From the NCBI GenBank assembly GCA_021850345.1, contig JAJZMN010000215.1, positions 8,996 through 17,626 on the forward strand: a DNA stretch of 8,631 bases, given 5' to 3'. The notes beneath the pieces were generated by a model. It ran no database searches. It worked only from the letters and a program-made list of their open reading frames with translations, and was not told the origin of the DNA. Positions 1-5,612 of the stretch are shown here, piece after piece. Position 1 is the first letter of the stretch; the number at the start of each line of letters is the position of its first letter. A program made the position numbers and the translations under genes. This stretch comes from Actinomycetes bacterium. GTDB taxonomy: Bacteria > Actinomycetota > Acidimicrobiia > Acidimicrobiales > RAAP-2.

Positions 1-1
1 C

Positions 2-73
2 TCGGTGGACAATGGGGAGTCGGCCTCGGTCGACGACGGGGAGCCGGGCTCGACGGATCGCGGGGGGCCAGCC
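2..73 (+). repeat. Three degenerate 24-bp coding repeats
   Basis: Three successive 24-bp units (2-25, 26-49, 50-73) each begin TCG and encode S-(V/T)-D-x-G-(E/G)-x-(A/G). They lie in the acidic tail of the gene before tatC and keep the reading frame. Confidence 0.6.
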
Positions 74-193
74 GCCGGTGAGCTCGGGGCACCGGTCGAC
101 GGCCTCGAGAGCGAGACTGCTGCGGGCCGGATTCCGGCCCCCGGGGTCCCCGCCCTCGCTGGACTCGACGCCGACGACCCCAACCTCAACTAG
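2..193 (+). CDS. C-terminal tail of a probable TatA/TatB-family protein (5' end outside window)
   Basis: The frame is open from the left edge (codon 1 at base 2) to a TAG at 191-193, so only the last 63 residues are visible. They are acidic, rich in Gly, Ala and Pro, without a membrane segment, and end in DADDPNLN. The first 24 residues form three degenerate 8-residue units (SVDNGESA, SVDDGEPG, STDRGGPA), mirrored by 24-bp DNA units at 2-25, 26-49 and 50-73. The TatA/TatB assignment rests on position: the stop lies 3 bp before tatC, TatA/TatB proteins end in variable polar tails, and mycobacteria have tatA directly before tatC. In that family the N-terminal part (membrane helix plus amphipathic helix) joins TatC in the twin-arginine export complex. 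None of those diagnostic parts is in the window, so the identity is inferred. A GTG at base 5 is in frame but is probably internal. Confidence 0.5.
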   Translation, partial: SVDNGESASVDDGEPGSTDRGGPAAGELGAPVDGLESETAAGRIPAPGVPALAGLDADDPNLN

Positions 194-196
194 CCG

Positions 197-961
197 ATGA
201 CCATGCCGCTCTCAGAGCGTGTGTCGGCGATGCGCCGCACGCGCACGGATCCCGACACGATGACGCTCGGCGAGCATCTGGGGGAGCTCCGCCGGCGGCT
301 TCTCATCGCCGTCGTCGCCTTCGTCGTCCTCGCGTGCGTCTCGGTCTTCTTCTACAACTGGGAGTTCGCGCTGCTGCGGCATCCGTACTGCGAGATCCAC
401 CAGGCGAACGCCTGCAACTTCTACGTCACCGCACCGCTCGACGCGCTCAGCCTGCGGGTGAAGCTCGCTGCCTTCGGCGGGCTCGTGCTCGCCTCGCCAG
501 TCGTGCTCTGGGAGCTGTGGCGGTTCATCACGCCGGGGCTCCGCCGCACCGAGAAGCGTTATGCGGTGCCGTTCGTGGTCTCGTCGGTCGTTCTCTTCCT
601 GTTCGGCTGCGCAGTGGTCTACCTCGTGCTTCCGCACACGCTCGGCTGGCTCATCGCGGTCGGGGGTCCGCGCATCCACGCGCTCTTGAACCCCAATGCG
701 TACCTCACCCTGGTGCTGCTCTTGATGGTGTTGTTCGGGCTGACCTTCGAGTTCCCCGTCGTCCTCGTCGCCCTGCAGCTTGCGCGGGTCGTCACGCCCG
801 CCGCGCTCCTGCGCCACTGGCGATGGGCGGTGATCGGGATCACCGTCTGCTCCGCGGTCTTCACGCCGAGCTCGGACCCGTTCTCGATGCTCGCGCTCGC
901 CACGCCGCTCGTGGTCTTCTACTTCGCGTCCATCGGCGTCGGCAAGCTCTTCCGCCGTTGA
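197..961 (+). CDS. tatC: Sec-independent protein translocase subunit TatC
   Basis: TatC is the multi-spanning membrane receptor of the twin-arginine pathway. It binds the RR signal peptide of folded precursors and recruits TatA/TatB. The product is 254 aa, a normal length. Family signatures are visible in order: HLGELRRRL at 27-35 before the first membrane segment; PLDALSLRVKLAAFGG at 80-95; SPVVLWELWRFITPGL at 100-115 followed by RRTEKR; FEFPV at 184-188; and TPSSDPFSMLALATP at 223-237. About six hydrophobic segments can be traced. Two cysteines (66 and 73) lie in the first external loop. The ATG at 197 is chosen because it follows the upstream stop by 3 bp and gives a short polar N-terminus; ATG at 203 is an alternative. 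No clear Shine-Dalgarno is present, so translational coupling to the upstream gene is likely. The stop TGA (959-961) overlaps the presumed TTG start of helY. Confidence 0.96.
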   Translation: MTMPLSERVSAMRRTRTDPDTMTLGEHLGELRRRLLIAVVAFVVLACVSVFFYNWEFALLRHPYCEIHQANACNFYVTAPLDALSLRVKLAAFGGLVLASPVVLWELWRFITPGLRRTEKRYAVPFVVSSVVLFLFGCAVVYLVLPHTLGWLIAVGGPRIHALLNPNAYLTLVLLLMVLFGLTFEFPVVLVALQLARVVTPAALLRHWRWAVIGITVCSAVFTPSSDPFSMLALATPLVVFYFASIGVGKLFRR

Positions 962-3366
962 GCACCCCGACGCCGCACGAGTCGGCGGGACTGTCGCCGC
1001 ACGGGCCCTCTCCCGCGCCAACGGCGTCGCTTCGCGGACAACGGGCGCGCTTCTTGCGAAAGCGCCGGTTCGATCCGGACCCCTTCCAGACCGAGGCCTT
1101 CGACGCGCTCGACGACGGTCGCTCCGTTCTCGTCTCGGCGCCCACGGGGTCGGGGAAGACCCTTGTGGCCGCCTACGCCGTGGACCAGGCCCTCACGTCG
1201 GGAGGCAAAGCCTTCTACACGACGCCGCTCAAGGCGCTCTCGAACCAGAAGTTCGGTGAGCTCGCCGCCGAGCACGGGGGCGAACGCGTCGGGCTCCTCA
1301 CCGGCGACACCGCGGTGCGCCCGGACGCGCCGGTCGTCGTGATGACGACCGAGGTCCTGCGCAACATGCTCCTCGCCGGCTCGGATCTGCTCGACCGTCT
1401 GCGCACGGTCGTCCTCGACGAGGTCCACTACCTCCAGGATCCCTACCGCGGCGGCGTGTGGGAGGAGGTCCTCGTCCTGTGCCCGCCGACAGTGACCTTC
1501 GTCTGTCTGTCGGCCACCGTGTCCAACGCACATGAGCTCGGGGAGTGGCTCACCTCGGTGCGGGGCCCGACGACCGTCGTCGTCGAGCGACGGCGCCCGG
1601 TGGTCCTCCGCCACCACCTTGCGGTCCACCGGCGGCAGCCCGAGGCGGGTGGAACGCCGGCAACCGACCTCCTTCCCCTCCTGCGCGACGGCCGTCCGGG
1701 GGGCGAGGCGCTCCGGCTGGACCAGGCCGCGCGCCGGATCGCCCAGTTCGAGCCGGCGCCGCGCTGGCGCGGAGGCGACCGCCGCGGTCCCCGCTTGCCC
1801 TTCCGCCCGCCGAGGCGGACGGAGCTCGTCGAGGCGCTCGAGGACCGCGACCTCCTGCCCGCGATCGTGTTCATCTTCAGCCGCGCCGCATGCGACGACG
1901 CGGTCGCACAGTGCCTGCGAGAGGGCCTGCGTCTCACCGACCATCACCAGCGCGCCGAGATACGCCACATCGCCGAAGCGCACGTGGAAGACCTGAGCGA
2001 CGACGCCCTCGACGTTCTCGGCTACCCCCAGTGGCTCGAGGGGCTCACGTCGGGGATCGCGGCGCATCACGCCGGGCTGGTGCCGGCGTTCCGCGAGACC
2101 GTCGAGGAGTGCTTCGCCGGCGGTCTGCTCCAGGTGGTGTTCGCGACCGAGACGTTGTCCCTCGGCATCAACATGCCTGCGCGGACCGTCGCCATCGAGC
2201 GGTTCGACAAGTACGGCGGCGCGGGGCGGGCACCGCTCACCTCCGGTGAGTACGCCCAGCTCACCGGGCGCGCTGGGCGGCGCGGCCTCGACGAGGTGGG
2301 CCATGCGGTCGTGCTCTGGGCGCCCGACACCCCGGTCGCGGAGATGGCCCGAACCGCAATCGCACCGCCGCCGGACCTTCGCTCCGCGTTCCGCCCGACT
2401 TACAACCTCGCGGTCAACCTCGTTCGTCGCTTCGACCGCAAGACGGCGATCTCCGTGCTGCGGCGCTCCTTCGCACAGTGGCAGGCCGACGCCGCGGCAG
2501 CCTCGGCGTCGGTGGCACAACCCCCACATGAAAAGCCGAAGGGTGATCGGGGACGGCGCGGGATCGCAAGAAGCGAGGCGCGGTCCAGCGAGACGCCGTC
2601 CAGCGAGACGCGGTCCAGCGAGACGCCGTCCCGTGAGACCCAGCGGAGCACCCGGCGAGACGTGCTCGTGGACCACCTCGGACGGCGCCTCGCGGTACTC
2701 GAGGAGCTCGGGTACGTCGATCAGTGGTCGCTCACGGCCCGAGGGTCGCGCCTCGCCCGCGTGTACCACGAGTGCGACCTGCTCGTCGCCGAGGCGATCG
2801 CCGAAGAGGTGCTTCGTGACGCCGAACCTGCGGTCGTCGCGGGGGTCCTCTCGTCGCTCGTGTTCGAACGACGGCGCGCACGGCGGCCACCCGGCGGTCC
2901 GCCGCACGGACGACGCAGAGCCGTGCGCGAGGCCGCTCGAGAAGCGGCGCGGGAGACGGCGCGCAAGCAGCGGCGAAAGGGCGGCGGAGACCGGCTGGGA
3001 GAGGGCAGACGCCGGGACATCGCGACACGTCTCGCGACGCTTGACGGGCTCGCCGACCACATCCGGGCGGTGGAAGAGATCCACCTCGTCCCCCGCACCC
3101 GCCAGCCCGAGCACGGGCTCGCGGGCGCAGTGGCCTCATGGGCGAGGGGCGCCTCGTTCGGCACGGTGCTCGAGGTGGCATCCCAGGACGTGGGGGAGAT
3201 CGCCCCCGGCGACTTCGTGCGGACGGTAAAGCAGCTCGTGGACCTGGTCGGGCAGGTCGCCACGGTCGCTGCGGACCCGGCGACGGCGGCCGCAGCCGAT
3301 GCCGCCATGCGGCTCCTGCGGCGCGACGTCGTGGCGGTCGGCGGGGCGGCGGACCTCGGGGAGTAG
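958..3366 (+). CDS. helY: Ski2/Mtr4-type DEVH-box RNA helicase (HelY-like)
   Basis: This is an 802-aa ATP-dependent superfamily 2 helicase of the Ski2/Mtr4 group, expected to unwind or remodel RNA in the cytoplasm. Motifs in order: DPFQ at 41-44, Walker A APTGSGKT at 61-68, TTPLKALSNQKF at 88-99, TTEVLRNM at 130-137, DEVH at 154-157, SAT at 185-187, IVFIFSR at 303-309, AHHAGL at 369-374, ATETLSLGINMPART at 396-410 and QLTGRAGRRG at 434-443. After a variable linker with SSET repeats (about 542-561) and a basic Arg/Ala-rich stretch (about 641-685), the last 100 residues resemble the DSHCT domain of this group. The TTG at 958 is chosen because it overlaps the tatC stop as TTGA and leaves about 37 residues before the DPFQ region. 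No ATG or GTG is available between the tatC end and the first motif. The frame stays open upstream to 334 only as a shadow of tatC. The order tatC-helY is also found in mycobacteria. Its exact RNA substrate is unknown. Confidence 0.93.
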   Translation: MSTPTPHESAGLSPHGPSPAPTASLRGQRARFLRKRRFDPDPFQTEAFDALDDGRSVLVSAPTGSGKTLVAAYAVDQALTSGGKAFYTTPLKALSNQKFGELAAEHGGERVGLLTGDTAVRPDAPVVVMTTEVLRNMLLAGSDLLDRLRTVVLDEVHYLQDPYRGGVWEEVLVLCPPTVTFVCLSATVSNAHELGEWLTSVRGPTTVVVERRRPVVLRHHLAVHRRQPEAGGTPATDLLPLLRDGRPGGEALRLDQAARRIAQFEPAPRWRGGDRRGPRLPFRPPRRTELVEALEDRDLLPAIVFIFSRAACDDAVAQCLREGLRLTDHHQRAEIRHIAEAHVEDLSDDALDVLGYPQWLEGLTSGIAAHHAGLVPAFRETVEECFAGGLLQVVFATETLSLGINMPARTVAIERFDKYGGAGRAPLTSGEYAQLTGRAGRRGLDEVGHAVVLWAPDTPVAEMARTAIAPPPDLRSAFRPTYNLAVNLVRRFDRKTAISVLRRSFAQWQADAAAASASVAQPPHEKPKGDRGRRGIARSEARSSETPSSETRSSETPSRETQRSTRRDVLVDHLGRRLAVLEELGYVDQWSLTARGSRLARVYHECDLLVAEAIAEEVLRDAEPAVVAGVLSSLVFERRRARRPPGGPPHGRRRAVREAAREAARETARKQRRKGGGDRLGEGRRRDIATRLATLDGLADHIRAVEEIHLVPRTRQPEHGLAGAVASWARGASFGTVLEVASQDVGEIAPGDFVRTVKQLVDLVGQVATVAADPATAAAADAAMRLLRRDVVAVGGAADLGE
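2581..2640 (+). repeat. Four 15-bp in-frame repeats in the helY linker
   Basis: Units at 2581-2595, 2596-2610, 2611-2625 and 2626-2640 read CGGTCCAGCGAGACG or CCGTCCAGCGAGACG, with a changed last copy. They encode R/P-S-S-E-T, alternating Arg and Pro. A further degenerate copy may precede them at 2566-2580. They lie between the helicase core and the C-terminal domain. Confidence 0.9.
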
Positions 3367-3398
3367 CAAGCGGCGCGGTCGCGGGGCGGAGGCGGGGT

Positions 3399-3444
3399 GG
3401 CGCCGGGAGGACCAGGCGGGTCGGGCGCCGGGAGGACCAGGCGG
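3399..3444 (+). repeat. 21-bp direct repeat upstream of thyX
   Basis: A perfect 21-bp sequence rich in G (core CGCCGGGAGGACCAGGCGG) occurs at 3399-3419 and again at 3424-3444, 25 bp apart start to start, in the gap between helY and thyX. The function is unknown; it could be a duplication or a paired binding site. Confidence 0.85.
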
Positions 3445-3450
3445 TGGTCC
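3434..3450 (+). terminator. Hairpin in the helY-thyX gap, possible helY terminator
   Basis: GGACCA (3434-3439), loop GGCGG, TGGTCC (3445-3450) is a perfect 6-bp stem, using the second copy of the direct repeat. GGAG before it and CTCC after it could extend pairing with a bulge. No T-run follows, so termination is only a possibility; attenuation or a protein site are alternatives. Confidence 0.3.
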
Positions 3451-3473
3451 GCCACCTCCTCAGGGTGGGGGCC

Positions 3474-3479
3474 TAACCT
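3474..3479 (+). promoter_or_regulatory. Candidate -10 element (TAACCT) for thyX
   Basis: TAACCT fits TANNNT and ends 10 bases before the ATG at 3490, so a transcript would begin only about 3-5 nt before the start codon. There is no Shine-Dalgarno before thyX, which fits the near-leaderless transcripts common in actinobacteria. No convincing -35 is visible. Confidence 0.3.
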
Positions 3480-3489
3480 TGGCCGGGCC

Positions 3490-5205
3490 ATGGCGCCCTA
3501 TGTCCCCGAGGAGTTCACGCCCGCGGAGCAGGCGATCCTCCGCCGCTATGTGACGAACCTCGACCTTCCGGTGTTCGCCCTGGTCAACCTCCCCGAAGTC
3601 GTGAAGGGTGCGCTGTTCGCCCGCTATTCGCGCTCGGCCAAGAGCCTGCGGCGCCTCTTCCTCGACGAGTTCGTCGGCGAGCTCGACGTCACCGGCGATT
3701 CGACGATCGACGCCACCATCGGGCTGCGGCGCGCGGAGCAGCTCTACGAGCGGGTCTTCTTCGAGTACGGCGACGACTCGGTCGCCCAGCTCGGGGGCGT
3801 CCACCTCGCATGCGAGCAGGCGTCGAACGTGCTCACCAAGGTGCTCGAGCGCGGGCGGCTCATGTCGTACCTCGAGCAGTCGACCCGATACATCGCCTAC
3901 GACCAGCGGCTCCCGAGCGGGCACTACCGCTACTACCGGCCACCGGAGATCCTCGAGTCGGCGCTCGGCGCGCGCTACGTCGGAGACCTCGACCGCATGT
4001 TCGACAGCTACGGAGCACTCCTCCAGCGGCTCGTCTCCTGGCTCGGCGCCCGCTACCCCCGGCAACCCGGGGACTCCGACTTCGTCCATCGTCAGGCCGT
4101 GAAGGCGAAGGCCCTCGACGCGGCGCGCGGACTGCTACCGGCGGCGTCCCTCTCGAACGTCGGCATCTACGGCGACGGGCAGGCGTACGAAGGCCTGCTC
4201 CTCAGGATGGCGGCCCATCCGCTGCCCGAGGTCCGCGCCTACGGAGCGATGATGCTCGCGGAGCTGCGCAAGGTCATCCCGTCGTTCCTCCAGCGTGTGG
4301 ACGTCCCCGAGCGCGGCGGCGAATGGTCGTCTTACCTCGCGGTCACGAGAGACGACACCGCCGCACTGGTCGAACGGCTGTGGCCGGGTGTCGGCGGCGG
4401 GCGTCGTGGTGCCGGAGCAGGTGCAGCTGGCGACGGTGCAGCTGGCGACGGTGCAGCTGGCGACGGCCTTGTGGAGGGTGCGGGGGAGTGCGTGCGGCTC
4501 CTCGACTTCGACCCCGAAGGCGAGGACAAGGTGCTCGCCGCCATGTGCTTTCCCTACAGCGACGTCACTGACGATGACGCGCTCGCAAGGGTGCGGAGCC
4601 TCTCCGAAGACGACCGGCGGGCGCTGTTCGAGGCGTACGTGGGCGAGAGGAAGAACCGCCGCCACCGCCCGGGCCGTGCCTTTGAACGCACGGACTACCG
4701 GTTCGAGGTCGTCACGGACTACGGAGCCTTTCGGGACCTTCAACGTCACCGCATCCTCACCATCGAGTGGCAGCCGCTGTCCCCCAAGCTCGGCTACGCC
4801 GTGCCCGAGCTCGTCGTCGACGCGGGGGAGACGCAGGCGTTCGTGGAGGCGATGGATCGCTCGCACGCCCTCTTCGAGGCGCTCGCCGACAAGTTCCCCG
4901 CGCAGGCGCCGTACGCGGTCGCGTTGGCGTTCCGGTTGCGCTACGTCATGCAGATGAACGCGCGCGAGGCGATGCACCTGATCGAGCTGCGCTCAGGGAC
5001 CCAGGGGCACCCTTCGTACCGGCGGGTCGCCCAGGAAATGCACCGGCTGATCGGCGAAGAGGCCGGGCACCGGCACATCGCCGCAGCGATGTCCTACGTC
5101 GACCACACGCCCGCAGAGCTTGAACGACTCGACGCGGAACGGCGCGCCGAGGCGCGGCGGGCGCAGCGCGAAGGGCATGCCAAAGCCGCCGGCGCGGACG
5201 GGTGA
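3490..5205 (+). CDS. thyX: Two-module FAD-dependent thymidylate synthase-like protein (ThyX family)
   Basis: ThyX makes dTMP from dUMP with methylene-tetrahydrofolate, FAD and NADPH. Classical ThyX is about 220-260 aa and homotetrameric; this product is 571 aa and appears to hold two ThyX-like modules. Module 1 (about 15-270) has GDDSVAQL at 94-101 and RGRLMSYLEQSTRY at 121-134, close to the ThyX motif RHRxxSxNExSxRY with His to Gly and Asn to Leu. It then has AARGLLPAAS and EVRAYGAMMLAELR. Module 2 (about 335-535) has RHRILTIEWQPLSPKLGY at 419-436, a more altered motif that keeps RHR, and NAREAMHLIELR at 490-501, like the C-terminal ThyX region. A linker at about 303-333 carries GAAGD repeats. 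The C-terminus is charged and helical. The ATG at 3490 is chosen because the in-frame extension to 3397 is Gly/Arg-rich low complexity. Whether it is the cell's active thymidylate synthase is inference. Confidence 0.85.
   Translation: MAPYVPEEFTPAEQAILRRYVTNLDLPVFALVNLPEVVKGALFARYSRSAKSLRRLFLDEFVGELDVTGDSTIDATIGLRRAEQLYERVFFEYGDDSVAQLGGVHLACEQASNVLTKVLERGRLMSYLEQSTRYIAYDQRLPSGHYRYYRPPEILESALGARYVGDLDRMFDSYGALLQRLVSWLGARYPRQPGDSDFVHRQAVKAKALDAARGLLPAASLSNVGIYGDGQAYEGLLLRMAAHPLPEVRAYGAMMLAELRKVIPSFLQRVDVPERGGEWSSYLAVTRDDTAALVERLWPGVGGGRRGAGAGAAGDGAAGDGAAGDGLVEGAGECVRLLDFDPEGEDKVLAAMCFPYSDVTDDDALARVRSLSEDDRRALFEAYVGERKNRRHRPGRAFERTDYRFEVVTDYGAFRDLQRHRILTIEWQPLSPKLGYAVPELVVDAGETQAFVEAMDRSHALFEALADKFPAQAPYAVALAFRLRYVMQMNAREAMHLIELRSGTQGHPSYRRVAQEMHRLIGEEAGHRHIAAAMSYVDHTPAELERLDAERRAEARRAQREGHAKAAGADG
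4421..4465 (+). repeat. Three perfect 15-bp repeats in the thyX linker
   Basis: GTGCAGCTGGCGACG is repeated exactly at 4421-4435, 4436-4450 and 4451-4465. In the thyX frame it gives a G-A-A-G-D run in the linker between the two ThyX-like modules. Three identical copies suggest recent slippage or expansion. Confidence 0.95.
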
Positions 5206-5210
5206 ATTTG

Positions 5211-5224
5211 TCCGGGTGTCCGGA
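5211..5224 (+). terminator. Small hairpin after thyX
   Basis: TCCGG (5211-5215), loop GTGT, CCGGA (5220-5224) is a perfect 5-bp stem 5 bp after the thyX stop. It is followed by a second, stronger hairpin and may assist termination. There is no T-run. Confidence 0.3.
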
Positions 5225-5230
5225 AGGGCG

Positions 5231-5264
5231 CTGACCAGGAAGTTCGACCATTCCTCCTGGTCAG
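5231..5264 (+). terminator. Strong hairpin, probable thyX terminator
   Basis: CTGACCAGGA (5231-5240) and TCCTGGTCAG (5255-5264) form a perfect 10-bp stem with a 14-nt loop, 25 bp after the thyX stop. It is followed by GTCGGTG and an A-run, not a T-run, so it would be a non-canonical (U-less) terminator. Because it sits just upstream of a promoter, an operator role is an alternative. Confidence 0.55.
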
Positions 5265-5271
5265 GTCGGTG

Positions 5272-5319
5272 AAAAAACTGAAAAGACCCCTTGAGCGCGT
5301 CCCGAGAACTGTCTAGTCT
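5272..5319 (+). promoter_or_regulatory. Strong sigma-70-type promoter with upstream A-tracts
   Basis: TTGAGC (5291-5296) and TAGTCT (5314-5319) are separated by exactly 17 bp and match the -35 TTGA and the -10 TANNNT consensus. Just upstream, A6 (5272-5277) and A4 (5281-5284) lie about one helical turn apart, where an UP element would contact the RNA polymerase alpha subunits. They stand out in such GC-rich DNA. A start near 5326-5328 is expected. This lies about 285 bp before the DUF4193 start, so the first product is a non-coding RNA or a long leader. Confidence 0.65.
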
Positions 5320-5326
5320 GCAGCCC

Positions 5327-5515
5327 AGTCCCAGACGCCCCGACGGGGCGGCCCGGCCTCTTGGGCGCCGGGGCCGCGGCGGGGGGGATGCTGTGAGAGG
5401 CGGAGCGAGGCCCGGGGAGTCGAGTAGAGAACATCTCCCCCGGGGGGCAATGGCCCTACCGGCGGTGAGACGGCCCCAAAGGCTCCCGGGCCCGGCCGCC
5501 TGTCGGCGATGTTTT
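5327..5515 (+). ncRNA. Candidate structured small RNA (rod-shaped, possibly 6S-like) or long leader
   Basis: Downstream of the strong promoter, 5336-5376 can pair with 5471-5508 into a rod of about 32 base pairs with small bulges. I traced 5347-5359 with 5488-5500 (12 of 13 positions, one C-C mismatch), 5363-5369 with 5481-5487 (6 of 7), an AAA bulge at 5478-5480, and 5370-5376 with 5471-5477 (7 of 7). Outside this, GAC (5342-5344) pairs with GTC (5502-5504). Inside is a large open region with a hairpin at 5411-5444 (CCCGGGGAG with CTCCCCCGGG) and a small one at 5456-5469. The rod is followed by ATGTTTT, so a transcript of about 190 nt is possible. Size and shape (closing stem, open centre with a small 3'-side hairpin, apical hairpin) recall 6S RNA, but I see no sequence match to 6S, RNase P RNA, tmRNA, SRP RNA or a known riboswitch. 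Competing local hairpins exist (GCCCC-GAC-GGGGC at 5337-5349). The boundaries are estimates. Confidence 0.42.
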
Positions 5516-5576
5516 CGCTCGCCAAACCTCTGCTGAACGCCCCTCGGCTGTCGCTCGGTTCCGGGATGCCAACGTC

Positions 5577-5582
5577 TATGCT
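5577..5582 (+). promoter_or_regulatory. Possible proximal -10 element for the DUF4193 operon
   Basis: TATGCT fits TANNNT and would give a leader of about 24 nt that contains the ribosome binding site. No good -35 hexamer lies 17 bp upstream, so support is weak. If real, the DUF4193 operon would not depend on the promoter at 5291. Confidence 0.25.
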
Positions 5583-5602
5583 CCCGCGGCACATTTGCAG
5601 CG

Positions 5603-5607
5603 AAAGG
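5603..5607 (+). promoter_or_regulatory. Ribosome binding site (AAAGG) that decides the DUF4193 start
   Basis: AAAGG lies 5 nt before the ATG at 5613. This favours that start over an in-frame TTG at 5595, which has no such site. Confidence 0.6.
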
Positions 5608-5612
5608 CGGCC

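Larger units (their letters stand above)
5206..5612. other. 407-bp non-coding region between thyX and the DUF4193 gene
   Basis: No credible gene lies here. From left to right it holds two hairpins close to the thyX stop (5211-5224, 5231-5264), A-tracts (5272-5284), a promoter-like pair of hexamers (5291-5319), a GC-rich segment with a long self-complementary rod (about 5336-5508), a T4 run (5512-5515), and about 95 bp leading to the DUF4193 start with a possible second -10 and a ribosome binding site. Confidence 0.8.

Noticed and set aside
334..957. Upstream in-frame extension of helY
   Set aside because: It lies wholly inside tatC in another frame and translates to Arg/Ala-rich sequence unlike any helicase N-terminus.
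212..1021. Minus-strand open frame across tatC
   Set aside because: It encodes an Arg/Glu/Asp-rich sequence typical of the reverse complement of GC-rich genes; tatC on the other strand is unambiguous.
919..3114. Very long open frame on the minus strand across helY
   Set aside because: It is antisense to a helicase with all motifs in place. Such long antisense frames are expected in high-GC DNA, and its protein is low complexity with no recognisable domain.
3397..3489. Upstream extension of thyX to a GTG at 3397
   Set aside because: It adds 31 Gly/Arg-rich residues across the direct repeat and hairpin, while ATG 3490 begins sequence that looks like a normal protein start.
5363..5387. G-quadruplex pattern (GGG, GGGG, G7)
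   Set aside because: It fits a simple G3-N1-7 pattern, but such runs are expected in DNA this GC-rich, and the same bases are used by the long rod.
5291..5536. Small plus-strand frame in the thyX-DUF4193 gap
   Set aside because: It starts inside the -35 hexamer, has no ribosome binding site, and has Arg/Pro-rich composition as expected from structured GC-rich non-coding DNA.
5505..5590. Resemblance to the start of a fluoride riboswitch (GGCGATG, then CGCC, then AAAC)
   Set aside because: The 5' part looks similar, but I do not find the required 3' UGAUGGC-CUAC-type strand or the second stem, and no fluoride exporter gene follows.
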